Origin: a virus
Length of the DNA: 25,040 nt
Virus record (IMG/VR): IMGVR_UViG_3300035698_002219
Span: 1-25,040 of that record
Strand: one strand, 5' to 3'
Shown: in pieces, positions 1 through 7,277 of the stretch
How positions within the stretch are numbered: position 1 is the stretch's first letter
Layout of the letters: each line of letters starts with the position of its first letter
Notes under the pieces: model-generated
Databases searched by the model: none
What the model was told of the DNA's origin: nothing
The model's input: only the letters and a program-made list of their open reading frames with translations
Made by a program: the position numbers and the translations under genes

Positions 1-449
1 ATACTTGGTGTTACAGTTAAAGCACCACTTCCAGTATAGTATTGGAATAGAAGATAGTTCGTGAATGTACTGTCAGCGAACACTAGCGATGACCCACCAC
101 TACTAAGTGTATCTGCTATTACAAGGAAGGTATCTAACGCCCCAGCGTTAGCTATTCCTATCGGTTCACCTACTGACCTTGCGCTAAGAAGAGGCAGAGT
201 AGATGCAGCCGCTGAGAAAGTGTGTTGTGAAAATAACCATGAATTGTTTACCGAATCGCCTACCCAAGTACCGTAACCGGCTTGTATCGTTTCGGTAGTA
301 CTGAAATTAGTTATCCATGAGAAATCTGCTGTCGGTACATTCGTTCCGTCTAAACGCAACCATTTGCCATCTAAGGCTGTTTCTTTCCATGTAGCATCTA
401 GTTGACCGCTAAATGGATTTAAAACTCTAAATTCGTAGTCATTGTCAGA
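1..449 (-). CDS. Downstream part of a tail-fibre-like reading frame, cut by the window edge and by the HNH gene
   Basis: An open minus-strand frame runs off the left edge. It reads from about SDNDYEFRVLNPFSG through DGKWLRLDGTN and a Ser/Thr/Gly/Ala-rich, beta-type stretch to the window edge. Composition and place (last structural gene, after the ejection proteins) fit a phage tail fibre or tail-associated protein. I recognise no named domain. The frame has no ATG, GTG or Shine-Dalgarno at its right end and simply continues antisense into the HNH promoter and gene. It is in the same codon phase as the fragment at 1143-1436, so the two look like halves of one gene separated by about 720 bases. 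The right boundary given is where the tail-like sequence seems to stop, an estimate. Whether this half is translated alone is unknown. Confidence 0.5.
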
Positions 450-456
450 ATAACAC

Positions 457-485
457 TTGACACAGGACAGCAAGACGAATATAAT
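457..485 (+). promoter_or_regulatory. Perfect consensus sigma-70 promoter for the HNH gene
   Basis: TTGACA at 457-462 and TATAAT at 480-485 are separated by exactly 17 bases, a full match to the bacterial housekeeping consensus. The predicted start site is near 492. A Shine-Dalgarno (AAAGGAGA, ending near 502) and the ATG at 507 follow, which leaves a leader of only about 15 bases. It points rightward, against the rest of the operon. It should let the HNH gene be expressed by host RNA polymerase independently of phage late transcription, and it would make RNA antisense to the tail-fibre frame. Confidence 0.85.
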
Positions 486-506
486 ACAAACAACAAAGGA
501 GACACA

Positions 507-1178
507 ATGCCTAACAACTTTTGCCTTACTTGCAACAAATCTTTTTATGTAAAACCTTGTTATTTCAAACTGGGACAAGGGAAATATTGTTCTCACGAAT
601 GTTATCATGTTTCGCTTAGAGGGAAACCCCGCCCTGATAGATGGACTACTAGAGTTCTTGTTAAATGTCAAGACTGCGGAAAATCTTTTTATACCTATCC
701 AAAGAAGATTGCCAACAACAGAGGAAAATTTTGTTCTAAGAAATGCTTTAATAAAAGCAAGATAACATCTGTACAGGTTTCTTGTGGATATTGCAACAAG
801 ACTATAACTAGAATCCAATCCGACATATCTAAGAATAAACTTTCGTACTGCTCTAAAGCTTGCTATGGACTTAGCAGAATAGGTAAAAAGCATCCTAACA
901 GCAAGAGGCAATATATTAGTGGCGGATACTCGTGGATCTATTGCCCTGACCATCCTAGAGCAACAAAGATGGGATATATCTCTGAACACAGTCTTATCTA
1001 TGAAAAGTTTCTTAAAAGATATCTTACAAGTGAAGAAGTAATCCATCATATTAACCGAAATAAAACTGATAATAGGTTTGAAAACCTTTCTTATTTTGCT
1101 AATAACGCTTTGCATATTAAATATCATAGAAAACTCCAAAGATTAGCTAAACAATCCATCATACTCCAAAAAAGTTAA
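507..1178 (+). CDS. HNH endonuclease with three N-terminal zinc ribbons (probable free-standing homing endonuclease)
   Basis: The product is 223 residues. It starts with three zinc-binding modules of identical spacing, C-x2-C-x18-C-x3-C: C6/C9/C28/C32, C54/C57/C76/C80 and C93/C96/C115/C119. A C-terminal HNH nuclease domain follows (about 135-210) with H161, the EVIHHINRNKTDNRFENL core (HH at 180-181) and H203/H207. This architecture is common in phage-encoded HNH enzymes that nick or cut DNA and spread their own gene. The start is supported by AAAGGAGA just upstream. It is the only plus-strand gene in the window and has its own consensus promoter. Its last 36 bases overlap the end of the minus-strand fragment at 1143-1436, as expected if it inserted into that gene. 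The nuclease family is clear; target site and mobility are inference. Confidence 0.9.
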   Translation: MPNNFCLTCNKSFYVKPCYFKLGQGKYCSHECYHVSLRGKPRPDRWTTRVLVKCQDCGKSFYTYPKKIANNRGKFCSKKCFNKSKITSVQVSCGYCNKTITRIQSDISKNKLSYCSKACYGLSRIGKKHPNSKRQYISGGYSWIYCPDHPRATKMGYISEHSLIYEKFLKRYLTSEEVIHHINRNKTDNRFENLSYFANNALHIKYHRKLQRLAKQSIILQKS

Positions 1179-1436
1179 TGTGCTACGAGCGTCCCAATCA
1201 GTTTGAAAGACACCAGAATTTTCAGAATTTTTGCTATGGAAATATTTTGTGATTATATCATTGCTGTCAGCCAAGTTCCTTTCCATAATAATATATTCGC
1301 CTGTTGCCGCTATCCAAGCATTAAACTGTTTATCAGCAACACTCCCCATGTCTTGCCTAGAGACTTGAAAATTGACATAGTTATCACCTCTTTTAGACAA
1401 AACATGAAGAGTATCCCTAAAAGTCAATCCACTCAT
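1143..1436 (-). CDS. N-terminal fragment of a tail-fibre-like protein, truncated by the HNH gene
   Basis: The frame is 97 residues and begins MSGLTFRDTLHVLSKRGDN. Its ATG overlaps the stop of the coiled-coil gene upstream (ATGA). Residues to about DWDARSTLTF look like normal protein. The last ten residues are encoded by the reverse complement of the HNH gene's 3' end and end at an accidental TAA. The codon phase equals that of the tail-like frame at 1-449, so removal of about 720 bases (near 447/1170) would give an in-frame ...STLTF-SDNDYEF... junction. I infer an original longer tail protein, now split. The fragment may still be translated, because its ribosome entry is intact. I recognise no family. 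Confidence 0.6.
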   Translation of the reverse strand: MSGLTFRDTLHVLSKRGDNYVNFQVSRQDMGSVADKQFNAWIAATGEYIIMERNLADSNDIITKYFHSKNSENSGVFQTDWDARSTLTFLEYDGLFS

Positions 1437-1879
1437 AACTTAAGTCCTAGCATTTTGGCCGCTTCTTTAACCCTTTTCGTGTTAACTTTTAGTTTTTCTT
1501 CACGCCCGATTAAATCAGTTTCTTTTTCGGCTAACCCTTCTTGTTGCTTATCCAAAGTAGCTCTCTCAGATACCATAAGAAACCTAGTATTCTTTATTTT
1601 CTTTTCTTCTTCAGAAGCTATCTCATCAGCATTAAGTAAAGCCGCTTGTGCTTCGGCTAAGACTTCATCTGTCTCTTTCTTTAATGTGACAACATCTTTA
1701 ACACCTTTGACTTCAGCACGTTCAGCCTTGAGAACTTTCTTTTCTACCTTGACTTCAGCAATCAAATCATCAAGCTTGATACTCTTTGCACTTGCCTCTG
1801 AAACCAATCCATCTAACATACTGTTTTTCTGTGCTACCATAGCACAAAGTTCCTGCAACTTGTTCACTATCGCTTCCAT
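1433..1879 (-). CDS. Small coiled-coil protein, unknown function
   Basis: A 148-residue protein, very rich in Glu, Lys and Ala with long heptad-like stretches (about 40-140, for example VEKKVLKAERAEVKGVKD and EEEKKIKN), predicted almost entirely helical coiled coil. It has no signal peptide or membrane segment. The start is fixed by AGGAGG seven bases upstream of the ATG. The stop overlaps the next start as ATGA, so the two are translationally coupled. It lies between the ejection proteins and the tail-fibre frame. Helical-bundle proteins here could be fibre chaperones, fibre-attachment parts or trimerisation factors, but the sequence does not decide. Confidence 0.75.
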   Translation of the reverse strand: MEAIVNKLQELCAMVAQKNSMLDGLVSEASAKSIKLDDLIAEVKVEKKVLKAERAEVKGVKDVVTLKKETDEVLAEAQAALLNADEIASEEEKKIKNTRFLMVSERATLDKQQEGLAEKETDLIGREEKLKVNTKRVKEAAKMLGLKL

Positions 1880-1892
1880 TGTAGACCTCCTG

Positions 1893-2093
1893 TTATTCTA
1901 TTCCAATAAAATCAACTGTTACATATATGTAATTTCCCGTTGTCGTACTTGCACCACTAGGCTGAAATTTAGCTCTAACCCACGGAGCAGTTAACCTTAC
2001 ATCAAAGTAAGTAACATACTTTTCATCTGCCGTTGATACTACACTCGTGTGGGTTTGTCTCCTGCCACAATAGCAGTTTTTATTATATCCTTG
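1893..2093 (-). pseudogene. Small beta-rich ORF without a start codon, probably frameshifted
   Basis: The gap between the large ejection protein and the coiled-coil gene holds a 66-codon open frame. It ends ...STTTGNYIYVTVDFIGIE and contains STADEKYVTYFDVRLTAPWV, which reads like real protein. It contains no ATG, GTG, TTG or CTG. The alternative frame just upstream reads TAIVAGDKPTRV and then stops at a TAG. Dropping one GT from the GTGT there (plus-strand 2042-2051 area) would join the two frames as ...GDKPTRVVSTADEKY.... Even then no good start with a Shine-Dalgarno is visible. It is either a decaying small gene or a sequence error. Function unknown. Confidence 0.35.
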
Positions 2094-4566
2094 TTATATC
2101 GTCTATCTCTCTCAATGGTCTAAGTATAATGTCTCTTCTAAGAGTATCTATTTCTTTTTTCTTGTCGCTATCAGATAACACTTTATATTCAAAACTTTTA
2201 ATCGTGATTCTCACTTGATTAGCATATTCTTTCTGATATGTTGATACAGCTTTATCAGATTGTTCAGTCTTAGGATGTGATACCGTAGGCATATTATTAC
2301 TTTGATTTAATCTGTTAAACTCTAGAAGAATATCGTTTGTCTTATCATCTTTGAACCCTAGAAAACCTGTAGATTCTACATCTCTACCAAGAAAATCGTA
2401 TCTCTTATCTCTTGGTACTACTGCGTTATATAAATCATACGATATGATTGCTGGTAGCACCCTAACCTTAATCCATTGTTTGAAATCCTTATTACCAAAA
2501 CCTAAAGAATCAACAGTATCAGCTAGTTCTTTTGAAGAAGCCGCTTTGGTTATTTTTCTTGTTATTATTTCGTTAGCTTCTTTGATACCCGGAGTTTCTA
2601 AAAGTTGCGCGAATAATCCTCCCATATATCCAGAAACTCCCGATTCGCCCTTGGCTCGTGCTTGCCGTAAACCCATGATTCCCGATAGAGGTATATTGAT
2701 TATAGGCAAGTATCTCAAGGGGATCCAAACCCCACCAACCCTCAACATTCCAGCGTTTGCACCTCTCGCCCTAGCTAATGCCCCTTCCTTTGGTTCTAAC
2801 GCATGATATGGTGCGATATAGTCATCGTCATCGAGAAGTGCCGCTATGACCACCACAGCGACTGAGAAACCTAGATATCTTACAAGTTTATCTACACCTT
2901 CGTGCATCCTCTCTGCCCTAGTTTCTATATTCTTTTCTTTTACTGAATTGCTTATTTGCCATAGTGCATTAAACGCACCTATTCCCAGAGCCGCTTGAAA
3001 CCCTTGACTTGCGGTAGTAGCTGGTATTTTTGCGAATGGCATAATTACCTTGCCAAAATTTACACCTGCTAGTTTGAATTTTTCTCTTACACCTAGTACG
3101 ATTTCACTCATGCCGTCTGTTTGCGTTCCGTTCATTCTATGCGCATCTTTTATTGCCGCATATCGTATATGAATGGCTTTAGGGTCTACTGGAGTAAAAC
3201 TATAACTATCTTTAAGCAACTGATCTGCCCTCTGCTCTTCTGTCATACCTTTAGGCAATTGTCCTTTCTTCGCCTCCATAGCCGCTATCTCACGGCTCAT
3301 CATCGTAGCTGTGTCTGCTCTACCCATATTAGCGAATAACGTATCTGTACCACCTGCTAACCATTTAGGTGCTTGGCTTGCCGTTCTCGATATCCTAGCC
3401 ATTACACTAGCGAATTTTTCTAATGCACCCTTAGATTCTCTGAATGGTTTAGCTACCGCACGGTTTACTTTCTCACCAAAGAACATACGTCCTTCGGCTA
3501 AGTTCTCCATACGAGATATATCATACCCTGTCTTATGGTACAACCTCATAGCAAAGGCGGTTTGTTTTCTAATGAACTCCCCCGATGCTTTGCTCGGTTT
3601 AATGCCCGATATCTTGGCTTGCATCTTCTCAAGGACGGTGCTTTTCATGTCAGCACTATTCATGTTGCCTGATACGATCCTTTTAACTATCGCTCTTTCT
3701 ATTGCGGGGATACCCTGATAAAGGAAACTATTCTTTAATATTCTATGTGACGCTAATATATTCGCTCTCATAGTATCTATTATCATGTTGGCTACCCTAG
3801 ATGGTGTCTGTGGAGTTAGCATAGCAGCGTAATCCCGTACCGCTTGCTCTTTAAGCAAAAAGTCCGTAATGACATCTTCGTTTTCGTAAGTCAACGACCC
3901 GTCAGTTTTCTCCATCATAAGATCAAAAGCATCACGTTGTGCATCTGTCAACTTAGATAGTTTCTGGCTTTCCTCAACTGTAAGATTAACGCCTAGCTTA
4001 TCCTCGACTAATGTCTCCATAAAACTAGCTGTATCTTCAGGATTCAACGCACCCAAATCATCAAGTGCCTCTATCTTAGAGATAGCACCTTTCAACCTCT
4101 TATCGTCTCTGAGCTTGTCAGTACCAAACGCACGTTTTTCCCATAGCTTCAGATTGCCAGAGACTTTCAAATCTCTATAGAAACCGTTGAGTGTCTTTGC
4201 CATCTCAGGATTAACGTACTTTTCTAATGTCTCTATGCGTTCACCCTCTGACATCTTTCTCATAGCTCTGATATTTATACCTTTCGCCATAGCTTGTGAT
4301 TCTGCGATAGATAACCCGTCATAGAGTGGCGTTACATTAAACATATTATACACCGCTCGCCTTAAAGCCATCTTCTGCCTAGGAACCAAGAAAGCCTTTT
4401 CTAGTCTAGCTACAGCCATCTTTGCACTATTTCCGATATACTTCTCAAGCATAGCAACCCTGTCTTTAGACGTTGCCTCACGCAGAATATCCATAGTGAT
4501 TTTCTTTTCCCTGAAAGCCTGTTTCAAGTCTTGTGCCTTATCTTTCATTATGCAATCTATAGGCAT
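2083..4566 (-). CDS. Large internal virion / DNA-ejection protein (gp16-like position)
   Basis: An 827-residue protein, mostly helical and charged, the last of three large proteins after the nozzle gene. This is the position of T7 gp16-type ejection proteins. A strong hydrophobic segment (about 565-580, GFSVAVVVIAALL) followed by DDDD, and a second apolar stretch (PLRYLPIINIPLSGIMGL), resemble the C-terminal regions of large phage internal or polyvalent proteins, which can enter the host membrane during injection. No lytic transglycosylase motif is seen, unlike T7 gp16. Its ATG shares one base with the stop of the upstream gene (TGATG), with GAGGAG about 11 bases upstream. A second ATG six codons in is possible. 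The role as an ejected virion protein is inferred from context, composition and size. Confidence 0.65.
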   Translation of the reverse strand: MPIDCIMKDKAQDLKQAFREKKITMDILREATSKDRVAMLEKYIGNSAKMAVARLEKAFLVPRQKMALRRAVYNMFNVTPLYDGLSIAESQAMAKGINIRAMRKMSEGERIETLEKYVNPEMAKTLNGFYRDLKVSGNLKLWEKRAFGTDKLRDDKRLKGAISKIEALDDLGALNPEDTASFMETLVEDKLGVNLTVEESQKLSKLTDAQRDAFDLMMEKTDGSLTYENEDVITDFLLKEQAVRDYAAMLTPQTPSRVANMIIDTMRANILASHRILKNSFLYQGIPAIERAIVKRIVSGNMNSADMKSTVLEKMQAKISGIKPSKASGEFIRKQTAFAMRLYHKTGYDISRMENLAEGRMFFGEKVNRAVAKPFRESKGALEKFASVMARISRTASQAPKWLAGGTDTLFANMGRADTATMMSREIAAMEAKKGQLPKGMTEEQRADQLLKDSYSFTPVDPKAIHIRYAAIKDAHRMNGTQTDGMSEIVLGVREKFKLAGVNFGKVIMPFAKIPATTASQGFQAALGIGAFNALWQISNSVKEKNIETRAERMHEGVDKLVRYLGFSVAVVVIAALLDDDDYIAPYHALEPKEGALARARGANAGMLRVGGVWIPLRYLPIINIPLSGIMGLRQARAKGESGVSGYMGGLFAQLLETPGIKEANEIITRKITKAASSKELADTVDSLGFGNKDFKQWIKVRVLPAIISYDLYNAVVPRDKRYDFLGRDVESTGFLGFKDDKTNDILLEFNRLNQSNNMPTVSHPKTEQSDKAVSTYQKEYANQVRITIKSFEYKVLSDSDKKKEIDTLRRDIILRPLREIDDITRI

Positions 4567-7277
4567 CAGCAGATCAACTCCTCAATTAAAGTATCTATTT
4601 GTTCTATAGTAGTTCCATTAGTCTTGCCTCTTAAACTCTCATTAACTTCTTTAGCGAATTTAGCAGATTCGGATTTAACTTTCTTCTCAACGGCTTTCTC
4701 TGGTTCTTTAACGTCCCCTAATTCCTCACCTATCTTATCTAGCCTAGCTTTGGTTATGTCGTGTCTTATCTTTGTGCTACTACTTACGTTCAACTTGGCG
4801 ATATTAAGCGTCTGAGCGGCCTCTGAGAACGATTTAGACATCTTCCTAGCCACATCCTCGGCCTGTGCGTGTTTACCATCAGCTATCAACGCTTGAACGA
4901 CAACAGACCTAATAGCATCAGGGAATACACTAGGAGGTGCTTTCACTATGCCATGTGCTATCTGCATCGCTTTCTGTGGGTTGTTCTGTGCGTAAGTAAA
5001 CGCTTTCTTCTCTTGGTCTTCTAATGTAATCGTATCTATCTTAACTTCGCCTTTAAATCCGAACTTGCCTTTAATCTTATTGAAATGTGTCGAATAACCT
5101 TTAAACGTGTACTTATCGAGGCTGATAGTGGGTACACCGTCTTTGGTTTTTTCTTGTTCTGCTGGTTCAACAGTTATTTCTTCTGTTACTTTGGCTTTCT
5201 TAGCTTTCTTCTTGGGTTTCTTTACCTCTGTCTTAACTTCCTTCCCCTGAGCTTTCTTCCATTCGGCTTTTAGTTGGGCGGTGGTTTTGATTTGTTCATT
5301 ACTAAAAGCTATATAAGAATCACCCTTGCCTTCTGCTGTATTGCTATACACAATTCCATCATAGCCCTTTTCTCTTAATATTTCTCGTACATCATATGTT
5401 TCTTTATTATATATATACTCATCGTATTGCTCTCTAGTTATTATATTTTTTTCAAATAACTGCGACAACACCCCAGAATGTGACCAACTATTTCTATCCT
5501 CAAGCCTTATCGGATTTTTTACGTCTATGATATATTCTTTCGTAGAAGCACCTTTCCTTGCACTTGCTACGAAATCAGCCTGTTCTTTAGTACCAAAATG
5601 CACCCCTACTGCTTCTTTTTTATATGGTGAAACTTCTCCTGCAATTTTAAATTCACCTTCTACTGTACCACCATGATAAACCTTATCGCCCTGTGCCTCA
5701 ACATACTCCTCAGCCGTCTTGAAGTTCTTCGGGTCTAGTGTCTTTGCAACCTCTTTTCTCAACGACTTCGTTCCTGTTACTCCTACTGGTAAGCCTGTCT
5801 CTGGGTCGATTTCTTCTTGCGTTGGTACTTTTAACTCTTCTTTGGGGATTACTGCGTCTACGGCTTCTTTGAGGATTGCGTCATATTCTTTATGATCCTC
5901 GCCTATTTCATTTTTGAGCGACTTCTGTATTTTTGAAACTACAGCTTTGCCACTCGCTCCGATACCACCGAGTATCGTTGTTAATAAAATAGTCTGCGGT
6001 GCGACCTCTTTAAATGCTTGCGTCCAAGTAATCTCGGCTTCTTCTCTCTGCCCCGCTTGATGTTCTATAGGAGCTTGAAACTTGGCGGTTATGGTTTCTG
6101 TTAGCAACTCCTCCCCGTACATACCAGCGACTCTTTCAAGTATCTGACCTGCGATTTGTTGCTTGATAACTCCACTTGCCGCCATCTTAGCGAATGGTGC
6201 TGTTAATAATTTGCCGAACGCTAAGTTACTCAATGCTTCTGGTACTGCTTCCCATAATCCATACCTAGTAGCCGCACCGTTAAAATCTTTCTTTAATCTC
6301 TGTTCTTCCGCTAGTGTCAACCCTTCACCAGTAGCTTCTTTCTTTTCTTCGTTCTTAATGTCTAAATAACTCTGCATTATGGAGTAGGTTGACATCTCGT
6401 AAGCCACTTTACCACTTGCCGCTGTTCCTGTTGCCCAAGCTACTACCCTTGCTCCCGGTACAGGTAAAGCCGCTACTGGTAACCCTGCCCCTAACCCCGC
6501 TCCCATTGATGTCAATGAATACGATATGCTTTTTGGCAATTGTGCTATGTCTGATATTTTTATAGGCACACCCGGCAATATTCTCGTTTGTTCGTATTGC
6601 TTGAAAACATCTTGAACAAAACCATCAGGGTTAGACCTTGCGTTTTGCAATGTTCTTTGTGTCCAATCCCCCCCGCCTTGCACAGTAGCACCCTCTGCAC
6701 CTGCATGAGCAGATAATATTGCCGTTCCTACTTCTTTGGGTACTCTTGCCAATGCTCGCCCTAGCACCTTTACAGAAACCACAATATCACTTCTATCCCT
6801 AGAAGCTAGAAACGATATAGTGTTTCTTAATGGCAACTCTTCCTTGTCAGCTAACGCCCTAGCATCCGAATATAGGTTCTTAGACTTTGCTACTCTTTCT
6901 GACCTATCTTGCATTATGCCAAACTTCTCTAAAACAGGTCTAATCTTATCAGCGAATATATTAGGCTGTGCTACCCTTAACTCTGTTTGGTAGAAATCAT
7001 CTACCTCATAAGCTATGTCAACCTCATCCATATCACCCGGTACGTTCATGGTCTTATCAACATCAGACATATATATAGTCTGTTCGGGTAGCTCTTCTTT
7101 AGTAGTAAAAAGTTCTTCTTGTGGCACTTCTGCAAACTGATCGAAATATGAAGGCTCTTCCTGTATGGGTTCCCCAACAACTGGCGTAACTTCCTCAACA
7201 ACTGGCTGAGTCACCATGTTAGGCTGAACCTCTTCGAACTGATCGAAATAATTATTGTCCGACTTTACTTGCACCAT
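4566..7277 (-). CDS. Large polyvalent internal virion protein with an ADP-ribosyltransferase domain
   Basis: A 903-residue multidomain protein. The N-terminus carries two copies of a YFDQF[EA]EV motif (10-17 and 44-51) in an acidic, Pro-rich linker. Residues about 155-450 are helical with Gly/Ala-rich apolar stretches (258-290, 425-445). Residues about 530-665 match the ADP-ribosyltransferase of phage polyvalent proteins (ART-PolyVal): VYHGG at 533-537, GVHFGTKEQADF at 558-569, YDGIVYSN at 639-646 and SYIAFSNEQIK at 654-664. ART enzymes move ADP-ribose from NAD+ to a target. A Lys-rich linker (KKPKKKAKKAK) leads to a helical C-terminus. The start lies 26 bases inside the preceding gene. I infer it is packaged and ejected, so the ART could modify host proteins at the moment of infection. 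Target and activity are unknown. Confidence 0.7.
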   Translation of the reverse strand: MVQVKSDNNYFDQFEEVQPNMVTQPVVEEVTPVVGEPIQEEPSYFDQFAEVPQEELFTTKEELPEQTIYMSDVDKTMNVPGDMDEVDIAYEVDDFYQTELRVAQPNIFADKIRPVLEKFGIMQDRSERVAKSKNLYSDARALADKEELPLRNTISFLASRDRSDIVVSVKVLGRALARVPKEVGTAILSAHAGAEGATVQGGGDWTQRTLQNARSNPDGFVQDVFKQYEQTRILPGVPIKISDIAQLPKSISYSLTSMGAGLGAGLPVAALPVPGARVVAWATGTAASGKVAYEMSTYSIMQSYLDIKNEEKKEATGEGLTLAEEQRLKKDFNGAATRYGLWEAVPEALSNLAFGKLLTAPFAKMAASGVIKQQIAGQILERVAGMYGEELLTETITAKFQAPIEHQAGQREEAEITWTQAFKEVAPQTILLTTILGGIGASGKAVVSKIQKSLKNEIGEDHKEYDAILKEAVDAVIPKEELKVPTQEEIDPETGLPVGVTGTKSLRKEVAKTLDPKNFKTAEEYVEAQGDKVYHGGTVEGEFKIAGEVSPYKKEAVGVHFGTKEQADFVASARKGASTKEYIIDVKNPIRLEDRNSWSHSGVLSQLFEKNIITREQYDEYIYNKETYDVREILREKGYDGIVYSNTAEGKGDSYIAFSNEQIKTTAQLKAEWKKAQGKEVKTEVKKPKKKAKKAKVTEEITVEPAEQEKTKDGVPTISLDKYTFKGYSTHFNKIKGKFGFKGEVKIDTITLEDQEKKAFTYAQNNPQKAMQIAHGIVKAPPSVFPDAIRSVVVQALIADGKHAQAEDVARKMSKSFSEAAQTLNIAKLNVSSSTKIRHDITKARLDKIGEELGDVKEPEKAVEKKVKSESAKFAKEVNESLRGKTNGTTIEQIDTLIEELIC

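Noticed and set aside
61-276. Plus-strand frame at the left edge
   Set aside because: It is the shadow of the tail-like minus-strand frame, which reads far more like protein.
447-1170. Group I or II intron in the tail gene with the HNH gene inside
   Set aside because: The insert is almost filled by the promoter and the antisense HNH gene, leaving no room for a sense-strand catalytic RNA core; no splice-type motifs were seen.
1203-1994. Long plus-strand frame (263 codons) opposite the coiled-coil and tail-fibre genes
   Set aside because: It is Ser/Phe/Leu-rich antisense of a Glu/Lys-rich gene, has no Shine-Dalgarno, and spans three real minus-strand genes and their boundaries.
2083-4566. Lytic transglycosylase activity of the largest ejection-type protein
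   Set aside because: No catalytic Glu-Ser motif of the kind found in T7 gp16 can be seen in the N-terminal part.
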